Assembly: GCA_013180625.2 (NCBI GenBank)
Contig: SNVD02006992.1
Span: forward strand, 186,001-250,000
From: Boswellia sacra
Taxonomy: Eukaryota > Streptophyta > Magnoliopsida > Sapindales > Burseraceae
DNA length: 64,000 nucleotides
Direction of reading: 5' to 3'
Numbering within the stretch: position 1 is the first letter of the stretch; every line of letters starts with the position of its first letter. Shown piece after piece: positions 47,173-57,442 of the stretch. The notes below the pieces were generated by a model. That model was not told the DNA's origin and did not search any database. It saw only the letters and a program-made list of their open reading frames with translations. The position numbers and the translations under genes are program-made.

Positions 47173-49653
47173 TGTAAAGCCCATTACTACTTTAACTAAG
47201 CCTAGCCCATCAAATTTTTTTAGCCCAGCCCATGCCATAAGTCTTTTATTCATTTATATGCCATATATTTATATTAGGATTAATTAAGATATAATTAGAA
47301 AAGAAAAGAGAAAAATCCAGAAGAGAAGACAGAGGGGGGGAACGTGAGACAAGGGGGGAGAAAGCAAGAGAAAATTTTGATTTTTTCTAAGGAATTTGAA
47401 GATTTTAAGGTAATTTCTTCATCTCTTCATTTAATTAGATTATATAATTTCAATCCTATCTCTAGATCAATATTAGGAGGAGGTTATTTGATATTTGGAG
47501 ATGTAATAGAGAGAGAAACTAGAGAGAGAAATGAGATTTCCATGCTTATTTAAGCTTCAATTTCTTGTATTTTGAAGGAATTGAAGTTTTGATGATAATT
47601 ATGAGAAATTAGGGATTCTGTGAACAGTATAAATTTCGAAAATTATAGCAGTCTGTTGGATTTGAATTTAATTCTGAAATTTATATATGTTAAAATAGAC
47701 ATCTTAAGGAATTGTTTAAAGTTGGATTCACTGAAAAATGTGGAGTATGCAATTTATTATGAATTTTCGAAGTTTACTGTTCACCACTAGAAATTCAGTT
47801 TTTCTGCAGAAAATCAGTATTGGGCAAGTTAATTAAGGTATCTAGAGGTCTTCAAAAATTATGAAATTTGGGATATGAGTTTGTATGTATGTCTAGTTTA
47901 AAACTGGAGATTTTTGTGATTTTATAAATTTAGTACAAATTATCATGTATTTTGGAATAGGGAGAGGTCAGTTCTGGAAATGAATTTACAGAATTTGTGT
48001 ATCTGGAAAAATGAAGGATTCGAGGTATCTAATGAGTATATAATGCTATGAAATTCTACATGGTATTAGACATATATGTGTAGAAGATGTTTATAAAATA
48101 TTAGACCATTTGGATGAGTGAATTAATTATTAAAAATCGGAGAACCAGAATTGCTCTGTTTATGAAGTGTGGAAATGGAGTTAATTAGAAGAATTAATAT
48201 GTTATTGGTGAGACTACGGTTTTGTGCTATTAAAGAATTTTATTTGACTTTCTCCTTAGGTGAGACTGTGGTTCCTAATACATACCGAGATCCGATCGCA
48301 GAAGAGGTTGCCACGCAAGTTAATCCGCAAGATAGTGAGTGGGAAAAACATACATTTTTACCAATAATTGAATTATAATTTATAAATTTCTATTTTTATT
48401 ATAATTGTTAGCGAAACTTTATTATATTAGTAAACAGATATTCCTTTATTCTTGTATGAAGCATATTTCATGGTTTATCAAATTTTATCTATGTTGTTAT
48501 TAGAAAGAATTGTTTAATGTTTAGAGATTTAAAAATACAGAATTGAATTTTTATGTTTTACTAAGCTAGTACCCAATTCATTCAGCTAGTGAAAGTATAG
48601 AGGTCTTTGGGACCCATTCAGGCACACATAGAGGCTTTGGGCCGTGTGATCTGGATGTTTAGCCCTTTGGGGGCAGCTCCGCGCATGCGTAGGTTCAGTA
48701 TAGAGATATCTTGGCCTGAGCGATCCTAGCCCCGCCAGGTCATGATCAGTCAGATTAGTTTGGGTACTTGATTAGTGAAACTGTAATGATTTAGAAATTT
48801 TAAAATGCGAAATGAGTTTTACGGGAATTAGAACCTTAATACGGTTATCAAATTGAATTTTGAATACAAGTGGAAATGCCTTAGAATATTTTTATATCAA
48901 AAATTTAATTTTTGTGAAAGGCATATGGATTATTTAAAGATTAGCTCGTTTTTGTATCTTTTAGAAGCGGTTTTCTAATCAATGCTAGTAAAGCAGAATT
49001 TTTAGTTAATTACTTGTTATGATGTATTATTTTATCTTATGCAAATTTTTATCTATTTTAATGACTCTATCCCACTCACTGAGTTTATACTCACCCTATT
49101 TTTTTTAAAAAACCATTTTTCCCAGGAGATTGCAGTGTTCAGTCGGAACGCCAGTAGCTGCTTGAGGTTGGCCATTTGATGATGTTTTGAGAGCTTTCTT
49201 TTTTTATATCTTATTGTATTATCGTAGATGGTTTTCTTGCATATGTAAATATTTGATATCGTATATGTATCAAAGATTTGTTTTAGTTTCTTTCAGACAT
49301 TTTTGTTTATTCAATCATGTTTGAGTTTTTAAACTTATATTTAAAATTTTGGTTGTAAACTTTTTGAATCGAAATTAATCATATTTGAGGCCGGAGGCCA
49401 TATTTTCTTCTAAAGACTGTTTTGGAGATACAATTATTTTAATAGATGGACTTAAGGTCCCGAAAAGGAAGTTAGTGGTTATATAAATATTTTGGAAGTG
49501 TTGAATTTTGTGTACTTGGCAGGGGGATTAGTCTAAAATACAGGGGAAACTCTGCCAAATTTTTCATAAATTAGCATACTTTAAAAAGTCAGATTTTTCT
49601 TAGTACAGTTTTAGGCACGATTCGCCCGTGTTAGCTAGGGGCGGGTCGTGTCA
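47173..49653 (+). repeat. 3' LTR of the Tekay-like element
   Basis: 2481 bp, partner of 39827-42305, nearly identical. Confidence 0.93.
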
Positions 49654-50928
49654 ATCAATCATATGTTATTTTTAAAATTAAAAAAATTTGAAACCAAACA
49701 AACATTCTTTTAAGATTTAGAAAACAAAAACTCAAAAAATAAAAACAAACGCGGTTTTTCTAACTACTAATATATTGTTAATGTACATTATGGAATATGC
49801 AGTGCATCCACAATTGCTGATGGACTAATGTAATCATTCATACATTATAATTAAACAAAGATTGAAGTTTGATTTATATCAACATTCTCCCTTGTACTGC
49901 TCGAACTCTCCAAAGCCACCAAATTAATTAAGAAAGGATGATGTGTATGTGTATCAGATAAACCAAACATTCGATTAACCAGAACAAGGAAATCTTAGAA
50001 ATCACTCCAAAACCCAGCAACTTATCACCCTTTCTCACCTACCCTCTATTCCATGACAAATTTCTCCTCTCGATATTTCCACCCGCTCCCTCTATATCAT
50101 CCCCTCTAATCAGTTGCTGATTGTCTTCACTCTCACCCACAAATTAATTAAGCTTAGCCTCCTCCATTGGTTTCCTCTCACCCCAGCTCGCTTCTCCATC
50201 CTCCGCTGACACTTCTAGTAGAATTCACGCGTCTTTTTATCCTTTCGTGCAAACGTGTCCAAGTGGATTGCATGTTACAACCCTACAAAAAATGCATGGC
50301 ACCGCGTCTCCACCATCCCTGGCCTGAAACAGAACCAGGTTTTCTATCATGGCATTTACTGGCCGGTGACTTCATTTAAATAGTTTTGGCAGGTTCGCTC
50401 AAAAATTTCCAGGCTCCGAACCTGACGAAACCTTTGAGGTCAACTTCGAAGTGCTACCAACGGTTTGACGTTACGATGTACGTAAGAAAGTTTGATAAAG
50501 AAGAAGGAGCGGACTTGAGGAAGAAGGTTAGCTGAATTCACTGAAGGCTTCAGGAATTCAAAGAAGCAAAACAGAGTTCATACAGGGCAGCAACGTTTTG
50601 ACAAAGAAGGCAAGCCGAATTAATACATGGCAGCCCTTACATGTTAGAGAAGGCAAGCGGAGTTCATATAAGGCAAGCTAATAATTACCTGCAAAATGAA
50701 AGCGGTAGATAATATTGTCTTTTCCGTTGTCTTAGATGCTTGAGAAAAGTATTTGAGGAACCTATTCAAATGCATGTTGAAGGAAATAATTAGAGTCGAC
50801 AAGGCATATCATGAATAAGAATAAAAGGAGTAGATTGCAGAGTAGTTCTACCTTAACGTTTGAAACGCCTGAGCAGAGTAGATCGCAGATTCTGGAGGTT
50901 TGAAAGAGTGAGAGCAGGCACCCGGAGA

Positions 50929-51075
50929 TTTGAAAGAGTGAGAGAGTAGAGTTGGACATGCGAGCGAGGGTTTATACAGAGTTATCCTTTGCTTCCATTT
51001 TCCTGAAAGAGTGAGAGAGTAGAATTGGACATGCGCGCGAGGGTTTATATAGAGTTATCCTTTCCTTCCATTTTC
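50929..51075. repeat. Tandem duplication of about 73 bp
   Basis: GAAAGAGTGAGAGAGTAGA...GGACATGCG...GAGGGTTTATA...TTCCATTTTC occurs twice head to tail with a few differences; a third partial start lies at about 50899. Confidence 0.8.
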
Positions 51076-51338
51076 TAAAGTCAAGTCTCCATTCATTTTT
51101 TATTCATAGGCAAGTTCAGAAACAATACTGTAAGTTCTTGGAAGTTGCTTATGCGGCAACAAGCAGACAGAACTTTTTATATGGACAGAGTTCAGATTTT
51201 GGTGGAGCTGAAAGCAACCATTAAGTTGGAAAAAAATTGCAACTTGAGGGTTATAATGGTCATTTAAACTTTAAAAATATATTTGTAAGTGCCCGGATCG
51301 GAAAGAATAAGACTTTAAAACATTAAAAATAAACTCTA

Positions 51339-51455
51339 GGGAAAATTGAGAAAATAGACAAAATTAGGGGGTCTCTTTGAAAAATAGACACATCCTGAAA
51401 AATTTTCATGCCATAGACATTTTCTTGACAAAAAGACTCAAATACCCTTTGAAAG
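51339..51455 (+). mobile_element. Terminal fragment related to the palindromic MULE-like element
   Basis: GGGAAAATTGAGAAAATAG and then AGACACATCCTGAAAAATTT and AAATACCCTTTGAAA match the left arm from 14790 on. A CGAAGACACTCGACACTCGA segment near 51560 recalls its inner repeats. No opposite arm is seen. Confidence 0.6.
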
Positions 51456-51922
51456 TATACTGGTATCAGGCACAACTCTTTTCGGGGATGAAATTGTCAA
51501 ATTACAAACTATAGGAACTAAAAAAAATTTAAAAGTAAAATTTATAGCTATATATCGCGCGAAGACACTCGACACTCGACACAACTCGAAAAATATTTAC
51601 TTAATAGAGACCAAACCGTAACCCTAATTAGGCATCCTTCCTCATTTCCTTCTTCACTGGTCTCCTGCATTCTGTCCTCTCTCTCTCTCTCTCCCCCCCC
51701 CACCGAGTTGTTGGATTGGTCCCCCTTACACTCCCTTGCCTACTGCCTTCTCTCTGTCCAAGTGCTTCTTCTTTGTCACAAACGGGAGGCTGAATATCTT
51801 AGTTCTTACAAAAATACAACACTTAAATAAAATTTCAGTTTCAATCATAGATTGAATCAAAATTGTAGATTTATTTTTTGTTTGATTTCCACTACTTTTT
51901 TAGTTATTTCCACAATTATTTT

Positions 51923-52371
51923 TGTGAGTGGGTGAAGGCATTTTGCCTTTCACCCAAACCCACATCGGTGGGAAATTAATTTTAAGTGAGGAGGTTAGGC
52001 TATATATTAAAGCCTCCTCCTCCCCTTATACTTGCACCAAGCTTCTGTATTAAGCTTTTCTCTTCTTCCTCCCTTGTAATCTCCTCCATTTTAATTGTGA
52101 GAGAGATTGTAATATTTTTCTTCATAGTGAAATATTTTCGGTCTTGTCCCGTGGAGGTTTCCCTCAAATTGAAGGTTTTACCACGTTAAATATTTGTGTC
52201 TTTATTTTCTTTAATTGCCTTTAATTTATTTATTGTGCGAAGGCTGAGCCGCCCAAGTTGTCTATTTTATTTATTGTGGAGGGCAGTGCCACCCAAATTG
52301 TTATTTCTAACATAACAATTTGTTTCTTGTCTTTTATTTGAGCTGCGGTAGGAGTGTTCAATCTCCTAACA
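51923..52371 (+). repeat. 5' LTR of the Tork-like element
   Basis: 449 bp, TGTGAGTGGG...CTCCTAACA. Confidence 0.93.
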
Positions 52372-52694
52372 GTGGTATCAGAGCAAGGTTGCGAAGGCAG
52401 AGCCAAGGGTTAGGACAGTGAGTGGTTACTTGTATGGTTATATACATGTCTAGGAAAGCTTTGTCAAAAAGACGATAAGAGTCTAAGGAGACTGGATTTT
52501 AAGTGGGACCGCTTGTGACCCCTCCAGTGTTTCCTGGAAGCTTTCCTGGTGTATATTAAATCGTACCGGCACTTACTACTATTCTTGGTTACTGTTTAGC
52601 AGTGGTGTACGTATACGGATACTGTTACTGTTCACGTATACGATACTATTCAAGGGTACTGTTCACATATACGGTACTGTTCACTACAAGACAA

Positions 52695-53492
52695 ATGGCA
52701 GCCAAATTCAAGATAGAGAAGTTCGATGGAAACAACTTTGGGCTATGGAAAATTAAAATAAAGGCTATCTTGAGAAAAGAAAATTGCCTTGAAGCAATTG
52801 ATGGAAGACCGGAAAATATGCAAGATGAAAATAAATGGGAGAAGATAGATGGTGATGCGATGGCAAGTCTACATCTAGCAGTTGCAGATGAAGTGCTGTC
52901 AAGTATTCAAGAATTAAACTCTGCAAAGGAGATTTGGGATACTTTGACAAGTTTGTATGAAGCCAAATCTCTACACAACAAAATTTTCTTGAAAAGGAAG
53001 CTGTACACTCTTCGTATGTCAGAAACCACTCCGGTGACTGAACATATCAACACTTTGAAGACGTTATTCTCTCAACTCTCAACCATGGAGCATAACATAG
53101 AAGAGAAGGAACGTGCTGAGCTTCTACTTCAGAGTCTACCTGATTCATATGATAATCTCATCCTCAACTTGGCAAATGGTTCAATGAAGTCATCTCTAAT
53201 CTTTAATGATGTTGCGGCTGCTGTCTTAGAAGAAGAAAGCAGACGTAAAAACAAGGAAGACAGAATAATGACTTCTCAACATGCAGAGGCTTTATCCGCC
53301 AACAGAGGGAGATCAAGGGAACGTGGTTCCAGTGGGAGTCACAATCAGAACAGGGGAAAGTCTAAAGGAAGGAAGTTTATTAAATGCTACCATTGTGGAA
53401 AGCAAGGGCACGTGAAAAACGAGTGTTGGCATCTTAAGAAGAATGGAGAGGGAAACAGCAAAGGAAAAGAATCTGAGTCGTCAGGATCTTAG
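52695..53492 (+). CDS. Copia gag (capsid and zinc knuckle)
   Basis: MAAKFKIEKFDGNNFGLWK is the typical Copia gag opening; the upstream in-frame Met at 52602 lies in the leader and is less likely. It has the UBN2 core (EIWDTLTSLYEAKSLHNK), a basic Arg/Gly/Ser stretch and the knuckle CYHCGKQGHVKNEC. The frame ends at TAG 53490-53492 and pol continues without frame change, so the stop is either a nonsense mutation (CAG to TAG would suffice) or a gag-pol stop. Confidence 0.85.
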   Translation: MAAKFKIEKFDGNNFGLWKIKIKAILRKENCLEAIDGRPENMQDENKWEKIDGDAMASLHLAVADEVLSSIQELNSAKEIWDTLTSLYEAKSLHNKIFLKRKLYTLRMSETTPVTEHINTLKTLFSQLSTMEHNIEEKERAELLLQSLPDSYDNLILNLANGSMKSSLIFNDVAAAVLEEESRRKNKEDRIMTSQHAEALSANRGRSRERGSSGSHNQNRGKSKGRKFIKCYHCGKQGHVKNECWHLKKNGEGNSKGKESESSGS

Positions 53493-53528
53493 GGTTGTGT
53501 AGCAAGTACTTCAGGGAATGGCGAAATC

Positions 53529-56500
53529 TTGTGCAGCGAGGCAACAACAGTTGTGGAAGGCAGAAAAAGGTTTGCTGATATATGGTTAATTGATTCAGCA
53601 GCAACATGGCATATGACTTCTAGAAGAGATTGGTTCTATCAATATAAACCTATCTCAGAAGGGTCTGTGTACATGGGTGATGATCATGCCTTAAAAATCG
53701 TTGGTATTGGAACCATCAAAGTAAAAATGTTTGATGGTACGATTCGCACTATCCAAGATGTACGACATGTGACTGGCTTGAAGAAAAATTTGCTATCGAT
53801 GGGACAGTTGGATGACCTCGGATGTGAGTTCCATACGAAAAATGGGATCATGAAGGTTGTCAGAGGCGCACTTGTGGTGATGAAGGCAGAAAAGATTGCT
53901 GCTAACCTATACATGCTCCATGGAGAAACGGTTCAGGAGGCAGAAATAGCGGTTGCTAGTTCTGGAGAAGAATTGTCTATGATATGGCATCAAAGACTTG
54001 GCCATATGTCCGAAAAGGGTTTGAAGATTCTCTCTAATCGAAAACTACTTCCTGGAATCAAAACTGTAAGTTTACCATTCTGTGAGCATTGTGTTATTAG
54101 CAAGCAGAGTAGACTGAGTTTTAGCAGATCTATTGCTAGGAGTAAAAACATTCTAGACTTGATTCATTCTGATGTTTGGGAATCACCGGTTACGTCCTTA
54201 GGAGGGGCAAACTATTTTTTATTGTTTGTGGATGATTATTCTAGGAGATGTTGGGTATATGTCATCAAGAAAAAGTCAGATGTATTTCCTGTATTCAAAG
54301 CCTTCAAAACACAAGTGGAACTTGAATCCGGAAAAAGGATCAAGTGTTTGAGGACAGATAATGGGAGAGAATTTTGCAACAAGGAGTTTGACGCATTTTG
54401 CAGTCAAGAAGGTATAAAACGGCAGAAGACAGTTGCTTACACACCACAACAAAATGGAGTGGCAGAGCGGACAAATAGAACTCTCGCAGAAAGAATGAGA
54501 GCGTTACTAAGGACTGCGAGTCTACCCAAGACATTTTGGGCAGAAGCAGCCACTACAGCCTGTTACTTGATAAATAGGTCTCCATCAACAGCAATTGAGA
54601 TAAAGACACCTATGGAGATGTGGACCGGTAAGCCAACTGATTATTCCTCCCTTCATATTTTCGGATGTCCTGCTTATGTAATGTATCATGACCAAGAAAG
54701 AACGAAGCTGGATCCAAAATCCAGGAAATGTATCTTCTTGGGATATGCTGATGGAGTAAAGGAGTATCGCTTATGGGATCCTACTGCCCATAAGATTGTC
54801 ATCAGTAGGGATGTTGTCTTTAAAGAAGACATGTTTAAATGTGAAGAAAGTGATAGCACGAAGAAAAATGTTGAGACTGTATCAATACAGGAAGAAACAG
54901 TTTCTTCTGAAGCAATACCAGAACACGATGATCAAGAACCAGTTGAGTCTGAAGCACCTGAAGTCCGTCGATCAACTCGAGAAAGAAGGGAACCTTCTTG
55001 GCACTCAGAATATGTGATGGCGAGCAATGTTGCATACTGTCTCCTAACAGAAGATGGGGAGCCTTCCACCTTTCAGGAGGCTATAAAAAGTTCTGATGCA
55101 TCTCTATGGATGACAACAATGCATGAAGAGATGGAAGCTTTAGACAAAAACAAGACATGGGATCTTGTGCCACTACCACATGGAAGAAAAGCCATCGGAA
55201 ACAAATGGGTCTACAAGATCAAACGTGATGGGAATGATCAAGTGGAGCGGTATCGTGCTAGACTGGTGGACAAAGGATATGCTCAGAAAGAAGGAGTTGA
55301 TTTCAATGAGATATTCTCTCCTGTGGTAAGACTTACAACAATTCGAGCAGTCTTGGCTATGTGTGCTACTTTTGACTTACACTTAGAGCAGTTAGATGTA
55401 AAAACTGCATTTCTTCATGGAGAACTTGAAGAAGAAATTTATATGCTCCAACCGGAAGGTTTTGTTAAAGAAGGAAAAGAAAACTTGGTTTGCAGGTTGA
55501 CCAAATCTCTGTACGGCTTAAAACAGGCGCCAAGGTGTTGGTACAAGAGATTTGATTCATTCATCATCAGCCTTGGGTACAACAGACTCAGTTCAGATCA
55601 TTGTACTTATTACAAGAGGTTTGAGGAAGACTTTATCATTTTGCTGTTGTACGTGGACGATATGTTGGTAACAGGCACTAACAAATATCAGGTCCAAGAA
55701 TTAAAGGCACAATTGGCTAGGGGATTTGAAATGAAGGATTTAGGACCGGCAAACAAGATTCTAGGGATGCAAATTCACCGAGACAGAAAAAACAGGAAGA
55801 TTTGGCTATCTCAAAAGAACTACTTGAAGAAAATCTTGCGTCGCTTCAACATGCAAGATTGTAAGCCAATTTCTACCCCATTTCCTGTTAATCATAAATT
55901 ATCCTCAAGTATGAGTCCTAGCAATGAAGCGGAGAGGATAGAAATGTCTCGAGTACTGTATGCATCAGCAGTAGGGAGCCTAATGTATGCTATGATTTGT
56001 ACAAGACCAGACATTGCACAAGCAGTGGGAGCAGTCAGTAGATTCATGGCTAATCCAGGAAGAGAGCATTGGAATTCTGTTAAGAGGATCCTTAGATACA
56101 TCAAAGGAACCTCTGATGCTGCACTATGCTATGGAGGATCAGAGTTCATTGTCAGGGGCTATGTTGATTCAGATTTTGCTGGAGATATTGACAAAAGAAA
56201 GTCCACTACAGGCTATGTGTTTACACTTGCAGGAGGTGCTGTGAGCTGGGTATCCAAACTTCAAACTGTTGTGGCTCTATCTACAACAGAAGCAGAGTAT
56301 ATGGCAGCTACACAAGCTTGCAAGGAAGCTGTTTGGATCAAAAGGTTATTGGAGGAACTCGGGCACAAACAAGAGAAGATTTCTTTATTTTGTGACAGTC
56401 AGAGTGCCTTGCATATTGCAAGGAATCCAGCCTTTCATTCAAGAACGAAGCACATAGGAGTTCAATATCATTATGTACGAGAAGTAGTGGAAGATGGAAT

Positions 56501-56615
56501 AGTGGATATGCAGAAAATCCACACGAAGGACAACATAGCAGATGCATTAACCAAACCAATCAATGCTGACAAGTTCATCTGGTGTAGGACGTCTTGTGGC
56601 CTGTTAGAGATGTGA
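53529..56615 (+). CDS. Copia pol: protease, integrase, RT, RNase H
   Basis: It is in the same frame as gag, beginning a dozen codons after its stop. Protease is LIDSAATWHMTS (Ala after Asp-Ser; Tnt1 has a comparable D-T-A). Integrase zinc finger is WHQRLGHMSE...CEHC, with catalytic LIHSDVW, TDNGREF and QQNGVAERTNR. RT has YRARLVDKGYAQKEG, LDVKTAFLHGELEEE, LYGLKQAPRCW and YVDDMLVTGT. RNase H has YVDSDFAGDIDKRKSTTGY, STTEAEYMAA and TKHIGVQYHYVRE. No frameshift over 1028 residues. The only visible obstacle to expression is the gag-end stop, since a true initiator Met for pol alone is not expected in this family. Confidence 0.88.
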   Translation: MCSEATTVVEGRKRFADIWLIDSAATWHMTSRRDWFYQYKPISEGSVYMGDDHALKIVGIGTIKVKMFDGTIRTIQDVRHVTGLKKNLLSMGQLDDLGCEFHTKNGIMKVVRGALVVMKAEKIAANLYMLHGETVQEAEIAVASSGEELSMIWHQRLGHMSEKGLKILSNRKLLPGIKTVSLPFCEHCVISKQSRLSFSRSIARSKNILDLIHSDVWESPVTSLGGANYFLLFVDDYSRRCWVYVIKKKSDVFPVFKAFKTQVELESGKRIKCLRTDNGREFCNKEFDAFCSQEGIKRQKTVAYTPQQNGVAERTNRTLAERMRALLRTASLPKTFWAEAATTACYLINRSPSTAIEIKTPMEMWTGKPTDYSSLHIFGCPAYVMYHDQERTKLDPKSRKCIFLGYADGVKEYRLWDPTAHKIVISRDVVFKEDMFKCEESDSTKKNVETVSIQEETVSSEAIPEHDDQEPVESEAPEVRRSTRERREPSWHSEYVMASNVAYCLLTEDGEPSTFQEAIKSSDASLWMTTMHEEMEALDKNKTWDLVPLPHGRKAIGNKWVYKIKRDGNDQVERYRARLVDKGYAQKEGVDFNEIFSPVVRLTTIRAVLAMCATFDLHLEQLDVKTAFLHGELEEEIYMLQPEGFVKEGKENLVCRLTKSLYGLKQAPRCWYKRFDSFIISLGYNRLSSDHCTYYKRFEEDFIILLLYVDDMLVTGTNKYQVQELKAQLARGFEMKDLGPANKILGMQIHRDRKNRKIWLSQKNYLKKILRRFNMQDCKPISTPFPVNHKLSSSMSPSNEAERIEMSRVLYASAVGSLMYAMICTRPDIAQAVGAVSRFMANPGREHWNSVKRILRYIKGTSDAALCYGGSEFIVRGYVDSDFAGDIDKRKSTTGYVFTLAGGAVSWVSKLQTVVALSTTEAEYMAATQACKEAVWIKRLLEELGHKQEKISLFCDSQSALHIARNPAFHSRTKHIGVQYHYVREVVEDGIVDMQKIHTKDNIADALTKPINADKFIWCRTSCGLLEM

Positions 56616-56667
56616 GCAGCATGTATAGAGACAAGACTGAAAGGAAAAATGCCTTCAAGTGGGAGAA

Positions 56668-57116
56668 TGTGAGTTGGTGAAGGCATTTTGCCTTTCACCC
56701 AAACCCACATCGGTGGGAAATTAATTTTAAGTGAGGAGGTTAGGCTATATATTAAAGCCTCCTCCTCCCCTTATACTTGCACCAAGCTTCTGTATTAAGC
56801 TTTTCTCTTCTTCCTCCCTTGTAATCTCCTCCATTTTAATTGTGAGAGAGATTGTAATATTTTTCTTCATAGTGAAATATTTTCGGTCTTGTCCCGTGGA
56901 GGTTTCCCTCAAATTGAGGGTTTTACCACGTTAAATATTTGTGTCTTTATTTTCTTTAATTGCCTTTAATTTATTTATTGTGCGAAGGCTGAGCCGCCCA
57001 AGTTGTCTATTTTATTTATTGTGGAGGGCAGTGCCACCCAAATTGTTATTTCTAACATAACAATTTGTTTCTTGTCTTTTATTTGAGCTGCGGTAGGAGT
57101 GTTCAATCTCCTAACA
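56668..57116 (+). repeat. 3' LTR of the Tork-like element
   Basis: 449 bp; differs from the 5' LTR in GAGTTGG for GAGTGGG and in GAGGG for GAAGG. Confidence 0.93.
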
Positions 57117-57121
57117 ATTTT

Positions 57122-57442
57122 ACCAAGCTTCACTTATTTATGAAGTCGCCATACCCTAAGCAAGGGTTTTTTTTTGGCTTCTTAGATTTTGGTATTTACC
57201 CTCCAATTTCTCGACTTCAACTCTGATCTCCTTCACCTCTTGAAGCCATATTTTACCATGAGGTGTCCGTTCCATTTTCTTAGTCAAATTTGATTTTTCC
57301 TCTTTCTTTTCTTCAGTTTCAAGGTTAGCAAAGTTCTTGAGCATATTTTTCCTATTTGGACTTCACGATCTTGTATATTCGGGCACCACATGCTAGATGT
57401 TACCACCGTAACCAATGCCGGAATTAATCCTGCTTCGTCCAT
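57122..57442 (-). pseudogene. Broken paralog of the coiled-coil gene
   Basis: Starts MDEAGLIPALVTVVTSS after TTTGCAGG, the same acceptor-ATG context as the gene at 39364. Later parts match in another frame (KNFANLETEE, HGKIWLQEVKEIRVEVEKLE, 57344-57156), so at least one frameshift separates start and coil. The Tork-like Copia element splits it; a further homologous piece is at about 51885-51922. Pseudogene of the same presumed NLR coiled-coil family. Confidence 0.55.

Larger units (their letters stand above)
39827..49653 (+). mobile_element. Ty3/Gypsy retrotransposon, Tekay/Del-like (9.8 kb)
   Basis: Two long LTRs (2479 and 2481 bp), primer-binding site TGGTATCAGGGC at 42309-42320, one long gag-pol and a polypurine stretch TTAGGGGG at 47158-47165. 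It is bounded by ATCAA at 39822-39826 and 49654-49658, an exact 5-bp target duplication. Integrase follows RT/RNase H (Gypsy order). A chromodomain-like C-terminus (PLVKVWWRNHLKEEATWE) and very long LTRs fit the Tekay/Del chromoviruses. LTRs differ at about 16 positions by eye (about 0.6 percent), so the insertion is young. Confidence 0.93.
49659..51922. other. Intergenic DNA between two retrotransposons
   Basis: Positions 50700-50900 share blocks with 58930-59170 (GCTTGAGAAAAGTA, AACCTATTCAAATGCATGTTG, CCTGAGCAGAGTAG), part of the duplicated leader-like family. A CT-rich tract (51679-51703) and a tandem duplication (50929-51075) are present. No gene is supportable. Confidence 0.45.
51923..57116 (+). 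mobile_element. Young Copia retrotransposon, Tork/Tnt1-like (5.2 kb)
   Basis: Two 449-bp LTRs differing at two positions. Primer-binding site TGGTATCAGAGC at 52373-52384, polypurine AAGTGGGAGAA at 56657-56667, and target duplication ATTTT at 51918-51922 and 57117-57121. Gag-pol is in a single frame broken by one stop. It inserted into the coiled-coil pseudogene: homology to 38990-39080 continues from 51885-51922 on the left to 57122 on the right. Confidence 0.93.
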
